From Streptomyces sp. NBC_01750 (GTDB lineage Bacteria; Actinomycetota; Actinomycetes; Streptomycetales; Streptomycetaceae), in NCBI RefSeq assembly GCF_035918095.1, contig NZ_CP109137.1, positions 434,001 through 498,000 on the forward strand: a stretch of 64,000 nt of DNA, written 5' to 3'. The first letter of the stretch is position 1. The number at the start of each line of letters is the position of its first letter. The notes below the pieces were generated by a model that was not told the DNA's origin, did not search any database, and saw nothing but the letters and a program-made list of their open reading frames with translations. Shown here one piece after another: positions 1-8,185 of the stretch. Made by a program: the position numbers and the translations under genes.

Positions 1-187
1 CGTAAATGCTCAGACCACGGACTTTGATCGTGTCCGCACCGACCTGGAACCTCTGGCCGGAGATGAAGAACGACGCGGCCAGCGCTCCTTGCGCCATGCC
101 GATACCGAGAGCCGCAGCGGCCGTGACGCCCGCGCCGAGGACCACCGCGAAACGCTTCCAGCGGGTTCTGCCGAAGCCGTGCGACAT
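1..187 (-). CDS. DUF6230 family protein, N-terminal part (cut by window edge)
   Basis: Only the first 62 codons lie in the window; the rest is beyond the left edge. The start ATG at 187 follows a GGGGGAGA ribosome binding site. The N-terminus has the arrangement known from the Streptomyces DUF6230 family: short basic stretch GFGRTRWKRF, then one hydrophobic Ala/Val/Gly-rich segment ending near GALAAS, then the start of a beta-rich extracytoplasmic part (FFISGQRF, GADTIKVRG). The family is usually followed by a DUF6114 membrane protein gene, which cannot be checked here. Function is unknown; a cell-surface or exported role is inferred from the N-terminal segment. Confidence 0.75.
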   Translation of the reverse strand, partial: MSHGFGRTRWKRFAVVLGAGVTAAAALGIGMAQGALAASFFISGQRFQVGADTIKVRGLSIY

Positions 188-211
188 TCCGTCTCCCCCA
201 GTCAGGAAACT

Positions 212-234
212 CCCCTGCCGAGGCCGGGCAGGGG
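212..234. terminator. GC-rich hairpin upstream of the DUF6230 gene
   Basis: CCCCTGCC and GGCAGGGG form an 8-bp perfect stem around a 7-nt loop, without a T-run. It lies just upstream of the DUF6230 start, so it is either a terminator for transcription coming from the right or part of that gene's 5' leader. Confidence 0.4.
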
Positions 235-572
235 AAGGCGACGATCCAACGTCTGGTGACGGATCCTAGGCTTCCTATGGCGCCGACCGACGGCACGTCG
301 GTCGGGGCATACGAGTGACGTCTTTCCCGTTGGGGCTTTCCCCCAGTGCAGGCCCCCAGCGGGCGGAGTCCGGCCGGGGTCTGGCAGGTGTACGTACGCG
401 CTGGACCGGCTCGCGCAGGCGTCCGCCAGACCACAGTGCGCTCGGGGTCAGCTTGTTCTTTGACCTCCGGCCCGGGATCGCTCCATGAACGTCTCGGGTC
501 GTTTGACGGTTTTGCCGGCTGACGATCCGGACAGTCGGCCGCATTCCATGCGAGCGGACAGAGAACAGCCAG
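235..572. other. No gene recognised
   Basis: About 340 bases between the hairpin and the broken LysR gene. Short open frames exist on both strands but none has a good ribosome binding site or a protein pattern I recognise. Confidence 0.4.
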
Positions 573-1411
573 TCAAAGACGTGTTGCCACGCGGATCAGG
601 TCGGCGACTGCGCAAAGTCGGCTCTGCGACGGCCATGCGATCACCGTTGTCACGGGCGGAGCATCCAGGACGGGCACGGCGGCGAGATCCCGGCGCAGGT
701 CGGTGCCGGCGGACTCGGGCATGATCACGGTGGTACGGCCGAGCGCGATCAGCTGGAAGAGCTGCGTCAGGTTCCGTACCTCTGCCCCCGGTCCCTCCGG
801 GTATCTGCCGCCAGGGCCGGGCCAGCGAGCCATTGGGAGTTCCGACAATGCGGTGACCTCGGCCACCCGAATCTGAGAGCGGCCGGCAAGTGAGTGAGAG
901 GTGGGCAGGATCGCGACCTGTCCCTCGGTATACAGAATTTCGGTGTCGAGTCCGACCACCGAATCGAATGGCAAGTGCAGCAGAGCCACATCGGCTTGCC
1001 CATCCTGCAGCAATTTCCGGTGCTGATGCGCCTCGCAGAGCAACAGATCGACGGTGGCTGCGCCGGGCTCCGCGCGGTAGGCATCGAGCAGTTTGGCCAT
1101 AACTCGCCGGCGGTGCCGGATTTGACGGCGAGGACGAGGCGGGGGCGCCTTTGCGCAGCCTGCCGGGTACGCCGCTCAGCTGCGGCTACCGCGCTGAGGA
1201 TCGCGCGCCCCTCGGACAGCAGCACGGATCCGGCCTCGGTGAGCGTGACCTTGCGGCTGGTGCGCTCCAGCAGCGTGACCCCGAGCTGTCGTTCGAGCCG
1301 GGCGATGGCGCGGGACAGGGGCGGCTGGGCTATCTCAAGGCGCTGGGCAGCCTTGCCGAAGTGCAGTTCCTCGGCGATGGCGACGAAGTACCGCAGCTCG
1401 CGTATCTCCAT
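573..1411 (-). pseudogene. LysR family transcriptional regulator, broken by a one-base frameshift
   Basis: The 5' part reads a typical LysR winged HTH from MEIRELRYFVAIAEELHF through AQPPLSRAIARLE and the linker helix. The frame is then lost near position 1100 and continues in the next frame as a normal effector-binding domain (MAKLLDAYRAEPG, DVALLHLPFD, LPMARWPGPGG). Inserting one base in the GAGTTATGG stretch around 1097-1103 would restore a gene of about 280 aa, close to family size. Everything else looks intact, so this is a recent mutation or a sequencing error. It is divergent from the SDR gene at 1517, the usual arrangement for a LysR regulator and its target. Confidence 0.85.
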
Positions 1412-1516
1412 GGATTCACAGTAACTCCGGTGGACGGTCGATTGATGTCGCTCAGGTATTGCTGCATTACCGAGATGGTGTTAGTGCCTGGTCGAAGCGC
1501 AGCCATGCTCGCTGTC
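1412..1516. promoter_or_regulatory. Divergent intergenic region, LysR gene / SDR gene
   Basis: A 105-base gap between two head-to-head starts. LysR regulators normally bind such gaps at a T-N11-A element and need a co-inducer. I did not find one unambiguous palindrome, so the operator is inferred from gene layout only. Confidence 0.4.
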
Positions 1517-2242
1517 ATGAGTGAGAAGACAATCGCGCTGGTCACCGGCGCGAACAAGGGAATCGGGTACGAGATCGCGGCCGGGCTGGGCGCATTGGGC
1601 TGGAGCGTCGGTATCGGCGTTCGGGACGAGCAGCGCAGGATGGACGCCGTGGCGAAACTGCGCGCGGCAGGTGCCGACGCGTTCGGCGTGCCCCTGGACG
1701 TGACCGACGACGAGAGCGTGACCGCCGCAGCGCAGCTGATCGAGGAGCGAGCGGGACGCCTTGACGTGCTGGTCAATAACGCCGGCGCTGCAGGCGGTTG
1801 GCCGGAGGAGCCAACAACCATCGACCTCGAGACCGTGCGGCAGCTGGTGGAGACCAACGTCATCGGCGTCATCCGGGTCACCAACGCGATGCTGCCGCTG
1901 CTGCGCCACTCGGCGCACCCACGGATCGTCAACCAGTCCAGCCATGTCGGCTCTCTGGCCTTGCAGACCACGCCCGGTGTCGACCTCGGAGGGATCAGCG
2001 GGGCGTACGCGCCGACGAAGACCTACCTCAACGCCGTCACCATCCAGTACGCTAAGGAGCTGAGCGGCACCAACATTTTGATCAACAACACCTGCCCCGG
2101 CTACGTGGCTACCGACCTCAATGGGTTCAGCGGTGCTCAGACCCCTGAGCAGGGCGCGGTGATCGCTATCCGGTTGGCGGCTCTGCCCGACGACGGCCCC
2201 ACCGGTCAGCTATTCGACGACGACGGAGTCGTGCCATGGTGA
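1517..2242 (+). CDS. SDR family NAD(P)-dependent oxidoreductase
   Basis: A 241-aa classical short-chain dehydrogenase. The cofactor motif TGANKGIG is at residues 10-17, NNAG at 87-90, a serine pair near 141-142, and the catalytic YxxxK at Tyr164/Lys168 (YAPTK). It should oxidise or reduce an alcohol/carbonyl pair in the cytoplasm; the substrate cannot be read. The ATG at 1517 is preferred over the in-frame ATG at 1505 because the protein then starts directly before the first Rossmann strand (MSEKTIALVTG). It is divergent from the frameshifted LysR gene, which probably controlled it. Confidence 0.9.
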   Translation: MSEKTIALVTGANKGIGYEIAAGLGALGWSVGIGVRDEQRRMDAVAKLRAAGADAFGVPLDVTDDESVTAAAQLIEERAGRLDVLVNNAGAAGGWPEEPTTIDLETVRQLVETNVIGVIRVTNAMLPLLRHSAHPRIVNQSSHVGSLALQTTPGVDLGGISGAYAPTKTYLNAVTIQYAKELSGTNILINNTCPGYVATDLNGFSGAQTPEQGAVIAIRLAALPDDGPTGQLFDDDGVVPW

Positions 2243-2381
2243 TGCTGATGTGTTCCGGCTCGACTGGACTGCGGCTCAACGCGCCCCACTGGTGAACTCC
2301 CGATCAGCGAGGGTACGTTGATCCGCCTCCAGGTACGAGAAGGTGGTCGAACTGATTTCTCCGTCCCATGGCCGGTGGTGA

Positions 2382-3299
2382 CTACAGCCCGGCCCAGGGG
2401 TCTTCACGCCTCCACAGGGTGGGAAAGTGCAAAGAGACACCCTGCTCAGTGGCGAGTCGGTCGATGACACGGATGGTGCGGTCGAGGTCGTCGCCAAGAT
2501 AGGGCAGTGCTCGTAGAGGCTTGCTGAGTGGCTGGAAGAAGTCGTCCCAATGGATGAGGATGACCCGGCGTGCACCCACCGCCTCGACCGTCTCCTTCCA
2601 GTAGGTCCGGATGTAATCCTCGTCCTGAAGGCCCAGCTGCCCGACGCCGAGGTAGACCACGTCGGCCGATCGCCCGCTCAGGTTGCCTGGGGCGAAGCCT
2701 GCACTCCCTTGAATCAGTGCGCTTCGGCCGCCGGTGTGCTCGAGAAGGAGGGACCAAGCCTCGCCGCAGCGGTACGACGATGCCGTGACTGGCGGCACGA
2801 CGGGGTCGTTGATGGCCCCGGGGTATCGGTCGGGTGGGCAGTGACGGGATTCGACCAGGGTCAAGGTGAAGGCGCCACAGGTGACTTGCTCGCCGGTCGT
2901 GACGTGCACAATCCTGTCGTCGGGCAGATCGCCCCCACGTCCGACGTTGGCTGCAGAGGGCCCACCGACCAGACGGGCCCCGGTACGGGCAGCGACCACC
3001 GCCGAGTCCATTGCGTGGTCGAAGTGGGTGTGTACGGGGACGAGCGCGTCGAGTGACGTCACCTCAGCCCGCTCCAAAGCGGCGTCGATACGCGCATGGT
3101 GCGGGGCAATGCGTCGCGCGACCACCGCCAGGAGTGAGGGGCGCGAGAAGAATCCGTCGGTCATGACGGCTGAGGTCCCGTCCCCGACGAGCAGGGTGGA
3201 CACGCCCAGGAAGGTGACGGACAGCCCCTGATCGGCCTCGGGCAGGTCGAAGCGGTCCGCGTAACGGGAGATGTCGGGGCGACCGAACCGAATCTTCAC
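2382..3299 (-). CDS. MBL-fold metallo-hydrolase (UlaG-like)
   Basis: A 305-aa metallo-beta-lactamase-fold protein. The metal-binding motif HTHFDH is at residues 90-95, with a later histidine in ESRHCPP and a C-terminal IHWDDF consistent with remaining ligands. The N-terminal strands (LSVTFLGVSTLLVGDGTSAVMTDG) match the L-ascorbate lactonase/UlaG-like branch. Members hydrolyse lactones, phosphodiesters or similar esters using a dinuclear metal site; the substrate is not deducible. It is transcribed alone, with no operon partner on its strand. Confidence 0.85.
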   Translation of the reverse strand: MKIRFGRPDISRYADRFDLPEADQGLSVTFLGVSTLLVGDGTSAVMTDGFFSRPSLLAVVARRIAPHHARIDAALERAEVTSLDALVPVHTHFDHAMDSAVVAARTGARLVGGPSAANVGRGGDLPDDRIVHVTTGEQVTCGAFTLTLVESRHCPPDRYPGAINDPVVPPVTASSYRCGEAWSLLLEHTGGRSALIQGSAGFAPGNLSGRSADVVYLGVGQLGLQDEDYIRTYWKETVEAVGARRVILIHWDDFFQPLSKPLRALPYLGDDLDRTIRVIDRLATEQGVSLHFPTLWRREDPWAGL

Positions 3300-3541
3300 G
3301 AGACGACCCTATAGTCGGCCTTGCTTCGCGACGGCCCCGGGCTCTGAGTGTTCCTGGCTCGAAGATCCTGTCCATCTTGGCTCTTGGCTTGGCTTCCTGC
3401 CGCATCGCCGGCAAACGTCGCATTCGCCGGCCATGGCGGGCACAGACCCCGCGCGCGAACGGCCGGATCAGGCGTGAGAGGCGGCAACTGTCAGTTGCCG
3501 CCTGCACGATGCCCGGACATCACCACGATCAGGAGAGATTC

Positions 3542-3745
3542 ATGGGTACCTGGAACGTCGGCCCGTTCGACAACGACACCGCCGCGGAGTTCTCCGGCGA
3601 TCTCGACCAGGCGCCCGCAGGCGATCGAGAAGGCCTCATCCGGAACACTCTCGTCCGCGCCATCGGCACCCACGACTACCCGAACCTCCCACAACGAACG
3701 CCGCTCGACGCCCGGGCGTCGCGGCTGTCCGTGATGACCGCTTAG
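3542..3745 (+). pseudogene. Truncated DUF4259-type protein
   Basis: The start MGTWNVGPFDNDTAAEFSGDL is the hallmark N-terminus of DUF4259 proteins, and the ATG at 3542 follows AGGAGAG. Family members are roughly 130 aa or more, but this frame stops after 67 aa and the last 25 or so residues no longer look like the family. It may still be translated as a short peptide. The stop codon overlaps the first copy of a 13-bp direct repeat upstream of the next gene. Confidence 0.6.
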
Positions 3746-3776
3746 TCTTTACAACCACCCCAGAGTCTTTACAACC
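3744..3776 (+). repeat. Two direct copies of AGTCTTTACAACC, 20 bp apart
   Basis: The 13-mer occurs exactly at 3744-3756 and 3764-3776. A 20-bp spacing puts both copies on nearly the same DNA face. The pair lies about 80-110 bp before the start of the copper-radical oxidase gene, so it could be an activator or repressor site, or a leftover duplication. Confidence 0.5.
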
Positions 3777-3854
3777 CTTGGGCCTGCTGCCATGGTCATG
3801 TCCCGGGTGGCGTCACTGCGGAAGGCGACGCCCACTTCGTGGGGGGACGACGAC

Positions 3855-6404
3855 ATGATGCGTGGCTCCGCACCGTTCTGTCTCAGCAGACTGTCCCGGT
3901 TCAGATCCCGGAACTTGATCCTGCTGGCCCTCACCGCAACCGTCGCGGCTCTCCTCCCCCTCCTCATCTTCGGCGGCAGCGCGAGCGCCGGGCCGGGGCA
4001 GGCTCTGCCCGCAGCGGACCCGACCTCCCCGCCGCCGGCCCCGCACCACCAGGCCGCCCCCGCCGCCGCAATGGAGCCCGCCGCGCCCACCCTGCCCCGC
4101 GACGGCTGGACCGCGACCGCGAGCGACCACGAGACGACGAGGGGCGACCACAGCCCCGCCCGCGCCCTGGACGCCGACCCCAACACCATGTGGCACAGCA
4201 ACTGGACCGCCCCCACCACGCCGTTGCCCCACAGCATCACCATCGACATGAAGAAGACTGCGGTCGTCTCCTCGCTCGTCTACCAGCCCCGGGCAACAGG
4301 CATCAACGGCCGCGTCGGCGAGTACGCGATCCACCTCAGCTCCGACGGAGCCGCGTGGGGTGCCGCCGTGGCCACCGGCACCCTGGCCGACGACAACACC
4401 GTCAAGACCCTGAGCTTCGCGCCCAAGGGCGCCCGCTACATACGCCTGACCGCGACCACCGAGGCCGGCAACCGCGGCCCCTGGACCAGCGCCGCCGAGA
4501 TCAACCTGCTCGGCGATCCGGGCACCACCGCCTCCGTGGTCGACCTGCCCCGCGACGGCTGGACCGCGACCGCGAGCGACCACGAGAGGATCAAGGGCGA
4601 CCACAGCCCCGCCCGCGCCCTGGACGCCGACCCCGACACCATGTGGCACAGCAAGTGGACCGCTCCTACCACGCCGTTGCCCCACAGCATCACCATCGAC
4701 ATGAAAACGGCCCGCCCCGTCTCCGCCCTCACCTACGAGCCCCGCCGCAGCGGCGTCAATGGCCGTATCGGCGCCTACACCGTCACCACCAGCACCAACG
4801 GCACCACCTTCAGCCCTCCGGTGGCGAGGGGCACCTGGAAGGACGACGACACCATCAAGGGCGCCACCTTCACACGTACCGTCACCGCACGCTACGTCCG
4901 GCTCACCGCGACCACCGAGGCGGGGGGCCGCGGGCCTTGGTCCTCAGCGGCCGAGATCCGGGTCAGCGGTCCCGCCGACCCCACCGCCCACGGCATGTGG
5001 GGAAAGGTGACAGGCTTCCCGCTGGTCCCCGTCGCCACCGCGGTGCTGCCCAACAACAAGATGCTCGCGTGGTCCGCGTACGGCGTCGACCGTTTCGGCG
5101 GCAGCAACGGCTACACCCAAACCGCGATCATGGACCTCGCTTCCGGCCGCGTCACCCAGCGCCGTGTGGACAACACCGGGCACGACATGTTCTGCCCCGG
5201 CATAGCGGTCCTCAAGGACGGGCGGGTCCTGGTCACCGGCGGCTCCAACGCCAAGCGCGCCAGCATCTACGACCCCGCGACCGACGCGTGGACCTCGACC
5301 GCGGACATGAACATCGCACGCGGCTACCAGGCGATGACACTGCTTTCCACCGGTGACGGCTTCGTCCTCGGAGGATCCTGGAGCGGCGGCAGCGGTGGCA
5401 GGGACGGTGAGGTCTGGTCCTCCGCCAACGGCACGTGGCGCAAACTCAGCGGCGTCCCCGTCACCACGACCATGACTGCCGACCCGCGCGGCCCGTACCG
5501 CGCCGACAACCACCAGTGGCTGCACGCCACATCGAACGGGCGCGTGCTGCACCTCGGCCCCAGCAGGCAGATCAACTGGATATCCACCAGCGGCAACGGC
5601 AGCATCACCGCGGCCGGCATCCGCGCCGACAGCCCGGACGCGATGAACGGCAACGCGGTCGCGTACGACATCGGCAAGCTGCTCACCCTCGGCGGCGCCA
5701 CCGCGTACGAGAACGTGAAGGCGACCAGGCGCGCCTACACCGTCGACCTCAACGGGGGCGGTACGCCGGTCAGCTCCCGCACCGGCGACATGGCCTACGC
5801 CCGCGCCTTCGGCAACAGCGTCGTGATGCCGGACGGCAAAGTCGCGGTCTTCGGCGGCCAGTCCTTCCCGGTGCCGTTCAGCGACGCTACCTCCGCGATG
5901 ACCCCGGAGATCTGGGACCCGGCGACGGGCAGGTTCACGCGGATGGCGTCGATGGCGGTGCCGCGCAACTACCACAGCGTCGCCAACCTGCTGCCCGACG
6001 GCCGCATCTTCAGCGGCGGCGGCGGCCTGTGCGGCGCCTGCGCCACCAACCACGCCGACGGGGCGATCTTCACTCCGCCCTATCTCCTCAACGCCGACGG
6101 CACCGAGAAGACCCGGCCCGAGATCAGCGGCGGCGTCCCGGCCCACGCGGCCAACGGGGCGAAGCTCGACGTGACCACCGACTCGACGATCACCTCGTTC
6201 GTGCTCGTCCGGGCGGGAGCTGCGACCCACTCCACCGACAACGACCAGCGCCGCGTGCCGCTCACGTTCCACCAGACAGGCACGGGGGCGTATGAGGTCA
6301 CGGTGCCGGCCGACCCGGGCGTGGCACTACCAGGCACGTACTTCCTCTTCGCGCTGAACGCCCAAGGGGTGCCCAGCGAAGCCAAGATGCTCAACCTGAG
6401 TTGA
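3855..6404 (+). CDS. Secreted galactose-oxidase-type copper radical oxidase with two discoidin (CBM32) domains
   Basis: An exported 849-aa enzyme. After a basic n-region and a hydrophobic segment (LILLALTATVAALLPLLIF) it has two tandem F5/8C-type domains (about residues 65-215 and 220-370; both start LPRDGWTATASDHE). A Kelch-like seven-bladed propeller and a C-terminal beta domain follow. Galactose oxidase active-site residues are all present: Cys447 (HDMFCPG) for the Tyr-Cys link, Tyr491 (ARGYQ), stacking Trp509 (GGSWSGG), Tyr706-His707 (RNYHS) and His792 (ATHSTDNDQRR). It should oxidise a primary alcohol of a carbohydrate or related compound to an aldehyde, releasing H2O2. The start at 3855 is chosen for its GGGGGGA site; an in-frame ATG at 3792 is possible. 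Confidence 0.88.
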   Translation: MMRGSAPFCLSRLSRFRSRNLILLALTATVAALLPLLIFGGSASAGPGQALPAADPTSPPPAPHHQAAPAAAMEPAAPTLPRDGWTATASDHETTRGDHSPARALDADPNTMWHSNWTAPTTPLPHSITIDMKKTAVVSSLVYQPRATGINGRVGEYAIHLSSDGAAWGAAVATGTLADDNTVKTLSFAPKGARYIRLTATTEAGNRGPWTSAAEINLLGDPGTTASVVDLPRDGWTATASDHERIKGDHSPARALDADPDTMWHSKWTAPTTPLPHSITIDMKTARPVSALTYEPRRSGVNGRIGAYTVTTSTNGTTFSPPVARGTWKDDDTIKGATFTRTVTARYVRLTATTEAGGRGPWSSAAEIRVSGPADPTAHGMWGKVTGFPLVPVATAVLPNNKMLAWSAYGVDRFGGSNGYTQTAIMDLASGRVTQRRVDNTGHDMFCPGIAVLKDGRVLVTGGSNAKRASIYDPATDAWTSTADMNIARGYQAMTLLSTGDGFVLGGSWSGGSGGRDGEVWSSANGTWRKLSGVPVTTTMTADPRGPYRADNHQWLHATSNGRVLHLGPSRQINWISTSGNGSITAAGIRADSPDAMNGNAVAYDIGKLLTLGGATAYENVKATRRAYTVDLNGGGTPVSSRTGDMAYARAFGNSVVMPDGKVAVFGGQSFPVPFSDATSAMTPEIWDPATGRFTRMASMAVPRNYHSVANLLPDGRIFSGGGGLCGACATNHADGAIFTPPYLLNADGTEKTRPEISGGVPAHAANGAKLDVTTDSTITSFVLVRAGAATHSTDNDQRRVPLTFHQTGTGAYEVTVPADPGVALPGTYFLFALNAQGVPSEAKMLNLS

Positions 6405-6571
6405 CGCGTGCGAGGCTCCCTCGAAAGGCGCGACCGGTCTGGACTCCCCCACCGGACGCGGCACCCACCGCGAGCGCCACCCTCCACGAACGGGGCGTGA
6501 GGTGGAGAACCGGTCCTCGACTTGATCTTGCTGCCCGACCGCCCAGTCGCGCGTGGCCGTGGGCGTTCCCG

Positions 6572-6984
6572 GGCGGCGCCCTGACGCCGACGCTGCTCCC
6601 GCTGATGGCAGACGGCGGGGCCATCGTCAACACGACCAGCAATTCCGCGCTGGAGTCCGCGCTGGAGTCCGGGCTGGAGCCCGGCTGCTCGGCCTACGCG
6701 TCGATGAAGGGCGGCCTGATCGTGCTGACCCGCTACATGGCCAAGGAGTTCAGCAAGCGGGCTATCCGCGTCAACGCCGTCGCGCCGGGTTCGACCCGCA
6801 CCCGGATCTCCGAGAACGCCTTCGAGCGGTTCCCCGAGGTCATCCCGGCCCTCGCGGCGAAGACCGCGCTCGGCCGGGTCGGCGAACCCGACGACATCGG
6901 ATGGTGATCGCCACCCTGCTCTCCGAAGAGAGCCGCTGGATCACCGCGCAGAACATCGAGGTGGCCGGCGGCTACAACCTCTAG
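6572..6984 (+). pseudogene. Remnant of an SDR oxidoreductase (C-terminal part, frameshifted)
   Basis: This stretch encodes the second half of a short-chain dehydrogenase (TLLPLMADGGAIVNTTS, then YASMKGG with the catalytic YxxxK, then VNAVAPGSTRTRI and GRVGEPDDIG). The N-terminal half with the cofactor motif is missing. Near 6898 one base is lacking in the GGATGG run, and the last piece (MVIATLLSEESRWITAQNIEVAGGYNL region) continues in another frame. It resembles the intact SDR at 29414-30169 in its closing motifs, but is not an obvious recent copy. Confidence 0.75.
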
Positions 6985-7042
6985 CCAGATGTCACAGACG
7001 TCAGACCACTCGGCTCACCCGACCCTTGGTCCGAGTGTGTTA

Positions 7043-7082
7043 TTCGTCGGCATCGCCAGCGCCCTGATCTGCTACCGCCGCT
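7043..7082 (+). mobile_element. Short transposase C-terminal tail, copy 1
   Basis: Forty bases reading FVGIASALICYRR, the usual last residues of an IS5-group transposase. A nearly identical copy with a few mismatches is at 7948-7987. No other part of an element is visible around this copy. Confidence 0.5.
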
Positions 7083-7146
7083 GCACCAACTGCGACGACC
7101 GCCAATTGGTTTGCCGCCGGCCGGCCCGGTCGGATAGGAATCTTGC

Positions 7147-7689
7147 ATGCTAAGGGGCAGCAAGGTCGGGCTCAGGGCCCGGCACGAGGACGACATCCCG
7201 ATCCTGCAGACCGAGCTCTACGACGACGTGGTCAATTACTCGCGGTCCGAAGTCCGGCCGTGGCGGCCGATCACGCCCGGCTCGAAGGACTCGCGGCTTG
7301 TGGTGGACGACAAGGAGCAACAGCACGTCCCGTTCTCCGTGGTGGAGCTGGACGGCGGCACGCTGGTCGGCACCGCGGTGCTGTGGAACATCGACAACCA
7401 CAACCGGTCCGCGCACATCGGCCTTGGACTGCTGCCGTCCTCCCGCGGCAAGGGCTACGGCACCGACGTGGTCGCGGTGCTGTGCCACTACGGTTTCGTC
7501 GTGCGCGGCCTGCAGCGTCTGCAGATCGAGACGCTGTCGGACAACGCCGCGATGCTGCGCTCAGCCGAGCGCAACGGCTTCGTCCGCGAGGGCGTGCTGC
7601 GCTCCTCGGCCTGGGTGATGGGCGAGTTCCTGGACGACGTGCTGCTCGGGCTCCTCGTCCAGGACTGGAAGTGGGACTCGAAGGGCTAG
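7147..7689 (+). CDS. GNAT family N-acetyltransferase (RimJ/RimL type)
   Basis: A 180-aa single-domain acetyltransferase. It opens with GSKVGLRARHEDDIPIL, has a beta strand pair VGTAVLWNIDNHNRSAHIG, and carries the acetyl-CoA pyrophosphate loop as SSRGKGYGTD (about residues 97-106), followed by the NAAMLRSAERNGF helix typical of RimJ/RimL proteins. Substrate unknown: protein N-termini, antibiotics or polyamines are acetylated by relatives. It stands alone between two short transposase tails that form a direct repeat, so it may have been carried in by or trapped between insertion sequences. Confidence 0.88.
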   Translation: MLRGSKVGLRARHEDDIPILQTELYDDVVNYSRSEVRPWRPITPGSKDSRLVVDDKEQQHVPFSVVELDGGTLVGTAVLWNIDNHNRSAHIGLGLLPSSRGKGYGTDVVAVLCHYGFVVRGLQRLQIETLSDNAAMLRSAERNGFVREGVLRSSAWVMGEFLDDVLLGLLVQDWKWDSKG

Positions 7690-7818
7690 GCTGCCGCCTG
7701 TCGTTCAAGGGCGGACCGCGGAGCAGACATGGACGACCGAGGGCCAGGACGGCGACGTGGTCCCGCGCGGGCCGTGGGCCCTGTTCGCCGACCGACAGAC
7801 GAACCGCCCAGGCCGAGG

Positions 7819-7995
7819 CCGCGTATCAAGACGTGGAGGTCCTTGTCGGGCCGCCACCGCTGGGGCGTCAAGCGCGCCGTGTCCTGGCTCAATGGCTGCC
7901 GCTGCCTGCACAGGCGCTACGAGCGCAAAGCCGAGGACTTCCTGGCCTTCGTCGGCATCGCCAGCGTCCTGACCTGCTACTGCCGCTACGACTGA
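7819..7995 (+). mobile_element. IS5-group transposase C-terminal remnant
   Basis: The frame RIKTWRSLSGRHRWGVKRAVSWLNGCRC to YERKAEDFLAFVGIASVLTCYCR is the end of an IS5-type DDE transposase: the R-W-x-V-x-R motif with the catalytic-region tail. The N-terminal two-thirds are absent. Its last 40 bases repeat the tail at 7043-7082. Confidence 0.7.
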
Positions 7996-8013
7996 GACGA
8001 CCTCCAAATGGCC

Positions 8014-8177
8014 AACTCAGCCTGGAACAGCACGGCGGCAGAACCCCCGCCGGCGTATTCGCCCGCACCGGCCAACGCCTCCTCGCCCCGGCAGCCGGCA
8101 TCTGGCATCTGGCATCTGGCACAACTGGAACATCGGCGCCAAGGTCAAACGATCTATGATCGCGTATGCCACTGAGA
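8014..8177 (+). mobile_element. Second transposase tail with an internal 7-bp triplication
   Basis: Frame pieces LSLEQHGGRTPAGVFART, then HNWNIGAKVKRSMIAYAT in a shifted frame, match the closing segment of actinobacterial transposases of the IS4/IS982 kind (family assignment uncertain). The frame break coincides with three tandem copies of ATCTGGC at 8100-8120. Confidence 0.55.
8100..8120 (+). repeat. ATCTGGC tandem triplication
   Basis: Three exact consecutive copies of a 7-mer. Removing two copies (14 bp) would join the upstream and downstream transposase frames as GIWHNW, so the expansion itself probably broke the frame by slippage. Confidence 0.7.
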
Positions 8178-8185
8178 GCTCGGAC

